64,000 nucleotides of DNA from an uncultured Verrucomicrobiae bacterium. Lineage in GTDB: Bacteria > Verrucomicrobiota > Verrucomicrobiia > Limisphaerales > AAA164-E04. Both the position numbers and the translations under genes were made by a program. The DNA lies in the NCBI GenBank assembly GCA_951813855.1, contig OX638380.1, positions 1,194,876 through 1,258,875 of the forward strand, given 5' to 3'. Below, piece by piece: positions 48,546 to 58,532 of this stretch. The notes beneath the pieces are model-generated. The model saw nothing but the letters and a program-made list of their open reading frames with translations. It searched no databases and had not been told where the DNA came from. The number at the start of each line of letters is the position of its first letter. The first letter of the stretch is position 1.

Positions 48546-49302
48546 TTAGAGAGTTTCGATAAGAACTCACAAAAACGCTGGGCATTCATTTTTCCTTTGA
48601 AAATGTTAAATATCATCCGCCCGTCAGCGGATATGGCTGAAATTAGTTTAATCGAATAGCGATCCCCGGCATCTCGAACTACCGGCGTGACACCGATTCG
48701 AGACCAAGTGGTTCCTCGATGATAATCAGCTCGGACTGACGCTTCATCCAAAAACATCCAAAAAGAGAATTAGGGCATTCTCTTGCTCAGCTCTTTGTTT
48801 CAAGCCTGGAAACATCTCCAGATACCGTTTGATTTTCTTCTGGTTTTGTTTGTAAGACTTGTGGATGGGGCGCTGGGGAGTTAATCCCATAGAATGAAGC
48901 AATCGACTGATGGTGGAAACGTGAACCGACACCCCGAATTGTTGTTTCAATAACACTTACATGGTTTTGAGACTCCACAGGCAAAAGTCGAATTGAAATT
49001 GCTTGGGATTTCCCATAGTCACCGCGTTGTATAACCATTGAGCCATTTCTTCTGTAATCTTACGGGGACGTCCTGATTTAGGATTGTCTTTGAGTCCTTC
49101 GTAACTCCCAGTCGAAAACCAAACGAGCCAGCGAAATACTGTGCGTGCAGACATACCCATTACACTGACAACTTCAGCTACAGTTGAGCCATTTTTAACA
49201 GCTTCTACCGCAGTTGTTCGTAGTTCATAGGTATAGTGATTACGAGAAGATTGAGTTGGTTTATCGTTCACGTCTTTATAGACATTCTCAATACAAAAAA
49301 CG

Positions 49303-51266
49303 GTAATTGATTAGCGGGTTAAAATGGGGTTTTTTCAAGGAATTTCGAGGTTCGACTTGACATTTTTTTAAATGAGGCTATAATAGGCAACATGCCGGGG
49401 ATTGATCCTCATCGACTGCACGAAGCGGATCCAGCGGAATTGGTTAAGGCTCTTGAGCTTGCGATGCAGCGCGTGGAGACGCTGGAAGCGGAAAATCAGA
49501 AATTGCAGCAACAGAATCAGAAATTACGGAACGTTATTCGGAAATTGCGGCAATTGATCCGAGATTTGCAACAACAGATCGGCTCCTGTGGTTGCCAAAC
49601 TGATCCCGCATCGCTCTCGGCAGATTTCGAGATTGCCGACCAATTGAAACAAGAAAACCAGGATTTGCGGCAACAACTGGAAACGTCAGAGAGAGAAAAC
49701 CATCGTTCGGCTACCCCTTTTTCCAAGGGCAAACGCAAAGAAAACCCCCAAAAGCCCGGTCGCAAACCGGGGCAAGGAAAGTTTCGCCATAAACCAGCGC
49801 CGGAGCCCCGAGAACCGGATGAAATCCAAGAGTTTCAGGCTTCACTGGATACCGATGCCTGTCCGAAGTGCGGGGCGAAACTTGAGCGACAAGCCTCGGA
49901 AACCGCGACGACGATTGATCTGCCCCGACTCATTGGCCGAGTGATCAAATACTTTTCGATTGAGGTCGCGGAGTGCACGGGATGCGGACACAAGGTCCGG
50001 GGCACGCATCCTGAATTAGCGAAGGATCAGTTTGGAGCGACGGCTCATCGGATTGGCTCCCGAGTCGATGCTTTGGCGTTGGCCTTGCATTACGATTCGG
50101 GAATGTCATTGCGCCAGACGGAGAAGGTGCTCAACGATTATCTCCAGATCCCCGTGACCCAAAGTGCGATCACCCAGAAGGCTCTGAAGGCGGCGGAGCA
50201 AGGGAAACTTGGCGAACTGGCTCAGGAAATCAAGGCGGAACTGGCTCAAGCGGATATCATTCACACGGACGATACCGGTTGGAAAGTCGGGGGAACCCCC
50301 CATTTTTTGATGACGTTTTGCAACGAGAAGGCGATTTATTATCAAATTGAACGGCATCATCGTGCGGCCGAGGTGGCCCAAGTGATCGATCCTTCGTTTC
50401 GGGGAATCGTGGTCGTTGACGGTTTTACGAGTTACCAACCTCAGAGCTTTGATTCCGTGCCCCAGCAAAGATGCCTGGCTCACCGGCAACGAAATTTGAC
50501 CGATTTGGCCGACCGGAAAGCTGGCAAAGGGAGGTGGTTCGCCAATTATACGAAAGATGTCTTTCGACAAGCCATGGAATTGAGGGAGTTGAATCTCGCA
50601 GGCCATGGGACCGCGAGGGAATTTCAGACGGCAGTGATCGACTTGAAACAAAAGCTCGATCATCATCTGAGACCACGATCCTTGAGTGATCCGGATAATC
50701 AAAAGATGCTGAATAGCTTGTGGCTCCAGAATCAAAAGGGCCAGTTGCTTCGATTTCTGGACCATCCAAAACTTGAACCGACCAACAATCGAGCCGAACG
50801 GGCTCTGCGACCGGGCGTCAAGGCTCGGAAGGTTTCCCAGGGCTCGAAAAATCAGAGAGGGGCTCAGAGTCGGGCGGCCATCACTAGCGTCACGGCTACC
50901 TCTCGCCTGAAAAAGGAGTCGGTTTTGGAGACGTTGGCGTCAGCGCTTTAGTTCTCAGTTCGATCACCCTCGGTTGATACCGGCTCGGGTCTTATCGTGC
51001 TTTCAGCACTGGTTTTCCGAAATCATGGAGCTTGGGATTATTCCCGTAATTTTGCTGGAACGGCAATCGAATGCCACTCGAAAGCCAACGTTGTTGGTCG
51101 AGGATATTTGATCTGAAGCCGCAAGACGATCAACCAAGGACGTCGGATGGAATGAGATCACTCATCTCCTGACAAAAGCGAAATATGAAATCCTTGATCA
51201 TGGGAATGCATCCTTTTCGTCAGATCGTTTAGTTCAAAATGGCGTTCAAACCCGCTAATCAATTAC
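49303..51266 (+). mobile_element. IS66-family (ISBst12-like) element, copy 1
   Basis: The 1964-bp element has ends GTAATTGATTAGCGGGTT and AACCCGCTAATCAATTAC and an 8-bp target duplication AAAAAACG on both sides, the size expected of IS66. It holds only the large transposase gene, not the tnpA and tnpB accessory genes, as in the ISBst12 group. About 315 bp after the gene are non-coding. Confidence 0.95.
49392..50951 (+). CDS. IS66-family transposase, copy 1
   Basis: The 519-residue protein has a leucine/glutamine-rich coiled coil (about 15-60: VETLEAENQKLQQQNQKLRN), a basic Pro-rich stretch (PGRKPGQGKFRHKPAPEP), a zinc-finger-like CPKCGAKL ... CTGCGHKVRG, and the catalytic domain with IIHTDDTGWKVGGTPHF, IVVVDGFTSYQ and EPTNNRAERALRPGVKARK. 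It appears complete and active. The start is the ATG at 49392, preceded by a TATAAT-like box (GGCTATAATAGG). Confidence 0.95.
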   Translation: MPGIDPHRLHEADPAELVKALELAMQRVETLEAENQKLQQQNQKLRNVIRKLRQLIRDLQQQIGSCGCQTDPASLSADFEIADQLKQENQDLRQQLETSERENHRSATPFSKGKRKENPQKPGRKPGQGKFRHKPAPEPREPDEIQEFQASLDTDACPKCGAKLERQASETATTIDLPRLIGRVIKYFSIEVAECTGCGHKVRGTHPELAKDQFGATAHRIGSRVDALALALHYDSGMSLRQTEKVLNDYLQIPVTQSAITQKALKAAEQGKLGELAQEIKAELAQADIIHTDDTGWKVGGTPHFLMTFCNEKAIYYQIERHHRAAEVAQVIDPSFRGIVVVDGFTSYQPQSFDSVPQQRCLAHRQRNLTDLADRKAGKGRWFANYTKDVFRQAMELRELNLAGHGTAREFQTAVIDLKQKLDHHLRPRSLSDPDNQKMLNSLWLQNQKGQLLRFLDHPKLEPTNNRAERALRPGVKARKVSQGSKNQRGAQSRAAITSVTATSRLKKESVLETLASAL

Positions 51267-51408
51267 AAAAAACGTTGCAAAAAAAAATAAATATTTTTCA
51301 TTTTTCGGATTAATAAATTCCTGATCAATTATGACATTACTTTTGCAAAGATTGATAATTTCCCTCGCAAGGTCTTAACTTCAGGGCATCGGTCCAAGCC
51401 CAGGATAA

Positions 51409-52947
51409 GGGCACTCGCATTAATAACATACTTGTTCAAATGATTAAATCTATTGTCAGAATTTCATTTTGACATGTCGATTGACGGATAATCTCTCTGG
51501 TGATTTAATAACTGATTTTGATGGTTTATTTAGAACTGGAAGTTATCAACCCATTTAGGTCGATTCTATGGTTTTGGGGAGGCTTGATGACGGAAATCTT
51601 TAGTTTTCAATCCTCTGGCAATCAATGCATTGGAATTAATTACTTTTAAAAGTTGAAAAAATGAAATATGTATGGTATGATTAAGCGTGAGCGATCAGGT
51701 TGCCGTTATCAGAAAAAAATATCTGAGCTTGGAACCCATCTTCCAAGAATTGACTAAACGTCATTGGCTAGCATCCGAGGCAATAGCCATTGGTAAGGGT
51801 GGAATAAAAATAGTTCACGAAGCTACGGGTGCTAGCTGCACTACGATTCGATCGGGAATTAATGAATTGAAAACGGAAGCAATCCCTAATAAAAATCGCC
51901 AAAGGAAAGCTGGAGGGGGACGGAAATCAATAACCGAACACGATAAGACTCTTTTGTCAGATCTGGATAAACTTATCGAACCCGAGACTCGAGGTGATCC
52001 TGAAAATCCGTTGCGTTGGACCTGCAAAAGTGCTGAACAAATCAAAACCACATTAAATGAAATGGGACATCAAATAAGTGAACGCACCGTAAATAATTTG
52101 CTCCATGAAATGGGATACAGCCTTCAAGGCAATCAGAAAACCCTAGAAGGCAAACAGCATCCCGATCGAAACCAGCAATTTCGACATATTGAACGGAAAT
52201 CCCGGAAATTCTTGAAGAAAAACCAACCAGTGATTTCGGTTGACACGAAAAAAAAGGAACTGGTGGTACAGCACAAAAATATGGGGAACGAATGGCATCC
52301 GAAAGGAAATCCCGAACTAGTCAAAGTGCATGATTTCCCCGATCCAAATCTACCGAAAGCAAGTCCATATGGCGTGTATGATCTGAGCACCAATACGGGT
52401 TGGGTAAGTGTAGGCACTGACCACGATACTGCGGAATTTGCGGTAGAAACTATTCGTCGATGGTGGCTATCAATGGGACGAAAAAATCATCCCAATGCCA
52501 AGAAGCTATTAATTATGGCTGATGGAGGTGGTTCAAATGGTAGTCGTAATAAATTATGGAAAACCGAGTTGCAAAAACTGGCAGATGAACTTAATATGGA
52601 AATATCAGTTTGTCATTTTCCTCCGGGTACGAGCAAGTGGAATAAAATTGAACATCGAATGTTTTCATGCATTTCGATGAATTGGCGGGGACGCCCATTA
52701 ACCAATTATGAAACCATAGTTAATTTGATTAGCAATACAACAACTAAAAATGGGTTGAAAATAAATTGCATGTTAGATAAATCCAAATATCAGACTGGCA
52801 TAAAAATTACTGATGAACAAATGCAAAATTTGCGCTTAACTAAAGAGAAGTTTCATGGTGAATGGAATTATAAATTAAAGCCCCATGATTGTAAATAATA
52901 CGTTTGATACGCACACAAAAAACGACAGTTTAATTATGCGAGAACCC
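51409..52947 (+). mobile_element. ISAzo13-family element, copy 2
   Basis: The 1539-bp element has ends GGGCACTCGCAT and ATGCGAGAACCC, flanked by TAA at 51406-51408 and 52948-52950. Across one TAA the large transposase reads EWGIILGLDRCPEVKTL without a break. Confidence 0.93.
51687..52898 (+). CDS. ISAzo13-family transposase, copy 2
   Basis: The 403-residue protein starts at GTG 51687 (VSDQVAVIRKKYLSLEPIF). It has an HTH region (GGIKIVHEATGASCTTIRSG), RKAGGGRKSITEHD, the DDE-type motifs VISVDTKKKELVV, LLIMADGGGSNGSRNKLW and FPPGTSKWNKIEHRMFSCIS, and the family C-terminus GLKINCMLDKSKYQTG. It is intact and the likely source of copy 1. Confidence 0.95.
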   Translation: MSDQVAVIRKKYLSLEPIFQELTKRHWLASEAIAIGKGGIKIVHEATGASCTTIRSGINELKTEAIPNKNRQRKAGGGRKSITEHDKTLLSDLDKLIEPETRGDPENPLRWTCKSAEQIKTTLNEMGHQISERTVNNLLHEMGYSLQGNQKTLEGKQHPDRNQQFRHIERKSRKFLKKNQPVISVDTKKKELVVQHKNMGNEWHPKGNPELVKVHDFPDPNLPKASPYGVYDLSTNTGWVSVGTDHDTAEFAVETIRRWWLSMGRKNHPNAKKLLIMADGGGSNGSRNKLWKTELQKLADELNMEISVCHFPPGTSKWNKIEHRMFSCISMNWRGRPLTNYETIVNLISNTTTKNGLKINCMLDKSKYQTGIKITDEQMQNLRLTKEKFHGEWNYKLKPHDCK

Positions 52948-53054
52948 TAATTCCCCATTCGCCCGGGGCTTCATAGCGGATAGCTTCAGGATTCCGAACC
53001 CTGGCCAAACTGAGAAAGGCGAGAAAATTCAAAATCGTCGTCACGCCGTAATAA

Positions 53055-54332
53055 GGAGGTGTCGCAAAATAAGTTGAAATAGTTTTTATTTTGTCGGACA
53101 AATTGTATAGTTCCATTTTGGTAATGTTTTGCCCCTTTCAATATTAATCTGTGCATATTGTTCATCGGTAACAATTTTTCCCTTTTTATATTGTCTTTTA
53201 TCTAGTTTTGCTTTTATTTTTAAACCGGTTATTGTTGTTGTTGAACCAATAAGATTTACTACCGATTCGAAGCTTTCTAGCGGTCTGCCTTTCCAATGAG
53301 AACTAATATACGAAAACATTCGATGTTCGATTTTATTCCATTTTGAGGTTCCTGGAGGATAATGTGCTACTGAAATTTTCAATCCTGTTTGATCAGAGAT
53401 TTTCTGAAGACTATATTTCCACAACCTGTTGTTACTAGAATTGCTTCCTCCACCATCAGCACAAATCATGATTTCTTGAGCGTTTGGATAGTTATCAATT
53501 CCGAACTCACTCCACCATTTTTTAATACTATTAACTGCAAATTCGGCAGTATCTGTAGATATTCCAACATTAACAAATCCATTATTTTTTTGAATATCAT
53601 AAGTACCATACGGAACGGCTTTTCCTATTCCTCTCAATAAAAAATCATGATCTTCCACCAGCAAGGGATCTCATTTTTTTCGCCATATTTCCCCGTGATT
53701 CTTGAAGTTTCCCACGATTTCTTTCTTTTTAGTATCAACTGAAATTACGGGGAACCCTTTTTTAATAAATGATTCTATCTTGCTGTTAATGATTTCAAAC
53801 TGTCTGTTTCTATCTGGATTATTCTCTCGGGATAATTCCTTTCTATTCGACTGAAGAGAGTATCCTTTAGCTTGTAATAATCGATGAACAGTCGAGTGAT
53901 CTATAACATGTCCTGATTTTGAAATATCTTCTGCAATTATTCGACACGATTTGCTCGTCCATATGAGTGCATTCATTGGATCTCCACCAGTGGATTTAAA
54001 TAAGATATCATCAAGACTTTTAATTAATTTATTGTTATCTAGCGAGTTTTTTCGTCCACCCCCAACGTTTTTAATTCTATCCGTGGAAAGATCCATTTGA
54101 CCGGTAACTTCTTTTTTACCTTTGATCACTGTGGTTGGAGATATTTTCATTGCCTCAGCCACTTCGTTAACTCCTCCATACCCAATTTCCATTGCCAACA
54201 ATCCAGCCAGCCATCTTTTTTGAAATTCACTGAGAGTTTTTTCAAATTTGATCCAATTTGCATTGATGTTTTTCATACAAATATACTATAACACATGTCG
54301 AATAATATTTCAAGTTATTTTGCGACACCTCC
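53055..54332 (-). mobile_element. ISAzo13-family element, copy 3 (diverged)
   Basis: The 1278-bp element has ends GGAGGTGTCGCAAAATAA and TTATTTTGCGACACCTCC and is flanked by TAA on both sides. Across one copy of it the large transposase reads KLSKGYYGVTTILNF. It is a different species from copies 1 and 2, with more AT-rich DNA. Confidence 0.92.
53086..54276 (-). pseudogene. ISAzo13-family transposase copy 3 with an internal stop
   Basis: The gene reads from ATG 54276 (MKNINANWIKFEKTLSEF) to 53086 in a single frame of 396 codons, but a TGA at 53671-53673 interrupts it: EIWRKK-stop-DPLLVEDHDF, where the related copy has EWHPKGNPELVKVHDF. Catalytic motifs PVISVDTKKKEIV, MICADGGGSNSSNN and YPPGTSKWNKIEHRMFSYIS are present on the two sides. 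A single point mutation explains it. Confidence 0.92.
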
Positions 54333-54682
54333 TAACCTTTCGAAAGCTTCAGATATTCGTTGACCCCATGATGCAATCCTTCTTGAATCAAGATCGGCAA
54401 GGCGGTTAGGACGCCACCGTTTTCCACGGCTTTATGGGCCTTGTCGAAAGTAGGCTTTGCCGCCGCCAATTTCCCCTTGGCAGCCAACTGACGCCCCATC
54501 ACGTCATGAGTCGCACGACCTCTCGACGTCTGCTGGTCCTTGGTATTTCGTTCGGAACGTTCCGTGGCCTTAGCCAGCTTTTTCTCGGTTTCGAGAGCCT
54601 CCGTCTTCAAAGGCTTTGACGGCACTTGAATCAGTCCCGCTTTACAACCCAAATGAAAGGTGACCGGATTGATTCCCAGAAC
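54333..54682 (-). pseudogene. Large unclassified transposase, second segment
   Basis: This segment encodes INPVTFHLGCKAGLIQVP, a lysine- and glutamate-rich helical stretch (ETEKKLAKATERSERNTKDQ), and LHHGVNEYLKLSKG. ISAzo13 then enters at TAA. The next two short segments are 52948-53054 (YYGVTTILNFLAFLSLAR, then NPEAIRYEAPGEWG) and 51356-51408 (LGLDRCPEVKTLRGKL). Confidence 0.85.
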
Positions 54683-56647
54683 GTAATTGATTAGCGGGTT
54701 AAAATGGGGTTTTTTCAAGGAATTTCGAGGTTCGACTTGACTTTTTTTTTAAATGAGGCTATAATAGGCAACATGCCGGGGATTGATCCTCATCGACTGC
54801 ACGAAGCGGATCCAGCGGAATTGGTTAAGGCTCTTGAGCTTGCGATGCAGCGCGTGGAGACGCTGGAAGCGGAATCTCAGAAATTGCAGCAACAGAATCA
54901 GAAATTACGGAACGTTAATCGGAAATTGCGGCAATTGATCCGAGATTTGCAACAACAGATCGGCTCCTGTGGTTGCCAAACTGATCCCGCATCGCTCTCG
55001 GCAGATTTCGAGATTGCCGACCAATTGAAACAAGAAAACCAGGATTTGCGGCAACAACTGGAAACGTCAGAGAGAGAAAACCATCGTTCGGCTACCCCTT
55101 TTTCCAAGGGCAAACGCAAAGAAAACCCCCAAAAGCCCGGTCGCAAACCTGGGCAAGGAAAGTTTCGCCATAAACCAGCGCCGGAGCCCCAAGAACCGGA
55201 TGAAATCCAAGGGTTTCAGGCTTCCCTGGATACCGAGGCCTGTCCGAAGTGCGGGGCGAAACTTGAGCGACAAGCCTCGGAAACTGCGACGACGATTGAT
55301 CTGCCCCGACTCATTGGCCGAGTGATCAAATACTTTTCGATTGAGGTTGCGGAGTGCACGGGATGCGGACACAAGGTCCGGGGCACACATCCTGAATTAG
55401 CGAAGGATCAGTTTGGAGCGACGGCTCATCGGATTGGCTCCCGAGTCTATGCTTTGGCGTTGGCCTTGCATTACGATTCGGGAATGTCATTACGCCAGAC
55501 GGAGAAGGTGCTCAACGATTATCTCCAGATCCCCGTGACCCAAAGTGCGATCACCCAGAAGGCTCTGAAGGCGGCGGAGCAAGGGAAACTTGGCGAACTG
55601 GCTCAGGAAATCAAGGCGGAACTGGCTCAAGCGGATATCATTCACACGGACGATACCGGTTGGAAAGTCGGGGGAACCCCCCATTTTTTGATGACGTTTT
55701 GCAACGAGAAGGCGATTTATTATCAAATTGAACGGCATCATCGTGCGGCCGAGGTGGCCCAAGTGATCGATCCTTCGTTTCGGGGAATCGTGGTCGTTGA
55801 CGGTTTTACGAGTTACCAACCTCAGAGCTTTGATTCCGTGCCCCAGCAAAGATGCCTGGCTCACCGGCAACGAAATTTGACCGATTTGGCCGACCGGAAA
55901 GCTGGCAAAGGGAGGTGGTTCGCCAATTATACGAAAGATGTCTTTCGACAAGCCATGGAATTGAGGGAGTTGAATCTCGCAGGCCATGGGACCGCGAAGG
56001 AATTTCAGACGGCAGTGATCGACTTGAAACAAAAGCTCGATCATCATCTGAGACCACGATCCTTGAGTGATCCGGATAATCAAAAGATGCTGAATAGCTT
56101 GTGGCTCCAGAATCAAAAGGGCCAGTTGCTTCGATTTCTGGACCATCCAAAACTTGAACCGACCAACAATCGAGCCGAACGGGCTCTGCGACCGGGCGTC
56201 AAGGCTCGGAAGGTTTCCCAGTGCTCGAAAAATCAGAGAGGGGCTCAGAGTCGGGCGGCCATCACTAGCGTCACGGCTACCTCTCGCCTGAAAAAGGAGT
56301 CGGTTTTGGAGACGTTGGCGTCAGCGCTTTAGTTCTCAGTTCGATCACCCTCGGTTGATACCGGCTCGGGTCTTATCGTGCTTTCAGCACTGGTTTTCCG
56401 AAATCATGGAGCTTGGGATTATTCCCGTAATTTTGCTGGAACGGCAATCGAATGCCACTCGAAAGCCAACGTTGTTGGTCGAGGATATTTGATCTGAAGC
56501 CGCAAGACGATCAACCAAGGACGTCGGATGGAATGAGATCACTCATCTCCTGACAAAAGCGAAATATGAAATCCTTGATCATGGGAATGCATCCTTTTCG
56601 TCAGATCGTTTAGTTCAAAATGGCGTTCAAACCCGCTAATCAATTAC
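54683..56647 (+). mobile_element. IS66-family (ISBst12-like) element, copy 2
   Basis: The 1965-bp element has the same ends as copy 1 and the 8-bp duplication CCCAGAAC at 54675-54682 and 56648-56655. The two copies differ at only a handful of positions, so they spread recently. Confidence 0.95.
54773..56332 (+). CDS. IS66-family transposase, copy 2
   Basis: The 519-residue product starts at the ATG giving MPGIDPHRLHEADPAELV and is almost identical to copy 1 (changes include E-to-S near residue 39, I-to-N near 51 and G-to-C in QGSKNQRG). The frame is open 23 codons further upstream, but those codons lie in the element's terminal region and are absent from copy 1. Zinc-finger and DDE motifs are complete. 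Confidence 0.95.
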   Translation: MPGIDPHRLHEADPAELVKALELAMQRVETLEAESQKLQQQNQKLRNVNRKLRQLIRDLQQQIGSCGCQTDPASLSADFEIADQLKQENQDLRQQLETSERENHRSATPFSKGKRKENPQKPGRKPGQGKFRHKPAPEPQEPDEIQGFQASLDTEACPKCGAKLERQASETATTIDLPRLIGRVIKYFSIEVAECTGCGHKVRGTHPELAKDQFGATAHRIGSRVYALALALHYDSGMSLRQTEKVLNDYLQIPVTQSAITQKALKAAEQGKLGELAQEIKAELAQADIIHTDDTGWKVGGTPHFLMTFCNEKAIYYQIERHHRAAEVAQVIDPSFRGIVVVDGFTSYQPQSFDSVPQQRCLAHRQRNLTDLADRKAGKGRWFANYTKDVFRQAMELRELNLAGHGTAKEFQTAVIDLKQKLDHHLRPRSLSDPDNQKMLNSLWLQNQKGQLLRFLDHPKLEPTNNRAERALRPGVKARKVSQCSKNQRGAQSRAAITSVTATSRLKKESVLETLASAL

Positions 56648-57057
56648 CCCAGAACCTTGGCGGCACCGCGTTGACTCTTCCCCTCGGCTAGCAGTTGAAT
56701 TCCTGATTCAATGATCTTTGGAGTCAGAACTGTGCGGCCTCGACCCGTTTTTTTTTCAAAGAAAGAAGCCATTCCCTTGGCACGGAATTGAGCCGAGGTA
56801 GACGACACCGTGTTTCGATGGACCTTAAACACTTCGGTCAAACGTTTCTGAGAAATCTTATTCGTCACATGAAGCATGCCAATGATCAGGCGCCGCGAAG
56901 CCTGGTCTTTATCGGCATGCTGAAATATCGGTTCCAAATCGGAAAAATAACAGGTCATGCCGTCTTGCGATGACATCGCAATTTGGCCATCGATAACGAT
57001 CGTATTTTGAGGCTGAGAATCGAAATTAAACGAGTTCCGTGATTCGCATTTGTGCAC
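56648..57057 (-). pseudogene. Large unclassified transposase, N-terminal segment
   Basis: MHKCESRNSFNFDSQPQN leads into MLHVTNKISQKRLTEVFKVH and RTVLTPKIIESGIQLLAEGK, then QRGAAKVLG: two helix-turn-helix-like regions. IS66 interrupts the gene here with the duplication CCCAGAAC; across it the reading frame continues as AAKVLGINPVTFHLGCKAG. Confidence 0.85.
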
Positions 57058-57179
57058 AATTGTATTATTAGCACAAAATTTCGAAATGTCAACCGCAATT
57101 TTCGAAAAAAGCTGATTTTATTGGCTTTTGATGAATTTTAATCGTTTCTATGGTTAGGTCATGTCAGGAAGTCTGAGGT

Positions 57180-57882
57180 TACGAGCCGAAGAACCCGGGC
57201 TAACTTGCGCCAACTGTATCGCATCAAACGAGTGCCTTCTGATTCGGGATTACGCAAATTCCTGGATCGGATCAATCCCATTCATCTTCGATCCGCGTTC
57301 CTGGAACTGTTTCGGATGTTGCAACGAAACGGAGTGTTGAAGCGATATTGGTGGGAGGATAAGCATGATCTCGTGTCGATCGACGGCACCGAGGTTTTCT
57401 CTTCCAACCGTCTTCACTGTGAACACTGCTGTCAAAAACAACACGAAAACGGTGCGATCACCTATTACCATCAAGCCGTGGGAGCCGCCGTGGTTCATCC
57501 GGACCGGTCGACGGTTATTCCGCTGGCACCGGAGCCGATCAGCAAGCAATTGATCGGCTCGGAAGCCGACCCGGAGGTGGGCCCGGAGGACGAGGAACTC
57601 ACCGACTTTCCATGCCGGTATACGGACCGTTACCGTTGGGAAAACCGCAATAAATGGCTCATCAACGATTGCGAGAGCCGAGCCATCCGGCGGCTGGTCA
57701 CCAGGCTTCATCGGGAACATCCCCGCCTGAAGATCGTCGTATTGGCCGATGGGCTTCATTCCAACGCCCCGTTTATCAAGCTCCTGAAACGGTATCGAAT
57801 GTCCTTTATCATCGTCGCCAGACCAAGCAATCACGAACATTTATTCGAGCTGTTTGTGAAAGCGGATGAGACCGGTGAATCC
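57180..57882 (+). pseudogene. IS4-like transposase copy 1, central piece
   Basis: This piece continues from TSRRTRANLRQLYRIKRVPS through LVSIDGTEVFSSNRLHC (first catalytic aspartate), CRYTDRYRWENRN and VVLADGLHSNAPFIKLL to KADETGES, where the inverted copy 3 begins at 57883. It is about 93% similar by eye to the intact copy. Confidence 0.85.
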
Positions 57883-58272
57883 CAGCAATTCCCACTGAAA
57901 TCAGGCCAAATAGCAATTGTGTGAAATTTATTTATAAATATGTTAAATACGGTCGAAAAGCGAATTTTCAAGACTGATTTCAGATAAAATTTCACTTTTT
58001 CCCTTGATCAGATGATTTATTTTGCGTTTCGCCCGAGAGACGAACGAGCTCAGAACGCACCACTCCGAGCTCGATCTAAATCGAGTTTTTTTTTGAGGTC
58101 GCCGACTAGCGATCCCGGTCAGAATATCGCCGACTAGGCGGAACTTTAACGGGGTTTAAACTAGAAAAAGCTCAGTTTAAAAGGGATTTTTTTGTTTTTT
58201 TGCAATTTCAACCTGCCACATACATGACAACATTTTTTGGCGGTTCAATTTCGAGAAGCTCAAACTTTTTTT

Positions 58273-58532
58273 TTAAATGGCGGTAGGTTTGGTCGTCATG
58301 GTGAATGGGTGGTCTGGATTGGAAGGCAGTGTTACCCAATGGAGATTTAGGGTGCCCAAATCATTTAACAGAGTTCTCATGCTGTGAATTAGCCTTCCGT
58401 CCGGAGCACGCTTTAGTTGGGTTTTTTCCCGACAACTATCGGAGACTTTGGCGTTGAGCACCGGTGAGGTACGTTTGGCTCGAGCGCTTTCGGGATCATC
58501 GTCTTAAAAGAGGAGCGGAGCTAGACATTGGC
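58273..58532 (-). pseudogene. IS1634-family transposase, C-terminal segment
   Basis: Beyond the IS4-like copy the frame continues RQCLAPLLF, a TAA stop, then DDDPESARAKRTSPVLNAKV, RAPDGRLIHSMRTLLNDLG and FTMTTKPTAI, the usual IS1634 C-terminus. The TAA shows that the gene has decayed in addition to being interrupted. Confidence 0.85.

Larger units (their letters stand above)
46699..49271 (-). pseudogene. IS630-family transposase copy 2, broken
   Basis: Pieces of the 367-residue protein are read at 48957-49271 (N-terminus, ending in a CAA-to-TAA stop after LWSLKTM), 48744-48956, 48549-48757 and 46699-47005 (C-terminus, from VGRKIIVVCDNASYHTAD). Besides the ISAzo13 insertion, the stop codon and a 10-bp duplication each inactivate it, and IS66 separates it from the upstream end. 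Confidence 0.9.
46678..51355 (-). mobile_element. IS630-family element copy 2, interrupted by ISAzo13 and IS66
   Basis: Ends TCAATCATTGC (46678) and GCAAAGATTGA (51355) match copies 1 and 3, and TA flanks both sides (46676-46677, 51356-51357). Removing ISAzo13 (47006-48545 plus TTA) and IS66 (49303-51266 plus AAAAAACG) leaves 1163 bp, the 1152 bp of the family plus a 10-bp repeat of CATCCAAAAA near 48750 and one extra A. Confidence 0.92.
45308..57176 (-). mobile_element. Unclassified element with a large transposase, hit four times
   Basis: Ends TCAGACTTCCTGAC (45308) and GTCAGGAAGTCTGA (ending 57176) are matched inverted repeats, flanked by GGT on both sides. The single gene, on the minus strand, is broken by IS66 (54683-56647), ISAzo13 (53055-54332), ISAzo13 (51409-52947) and IS630 (46678-51355). 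A second, much truncated copy of the same element lies at 38302-38666. Confidence 0.88.

Noticed and set aside
57205..57924. A complete 239-residue transposase gene
   Set aside because: It lacks the N-terminus and the C-terminal catalytic glutamate region; it is the middle piece of IS4-like copy 1, with its last codons belonging to the inverted copy 3.
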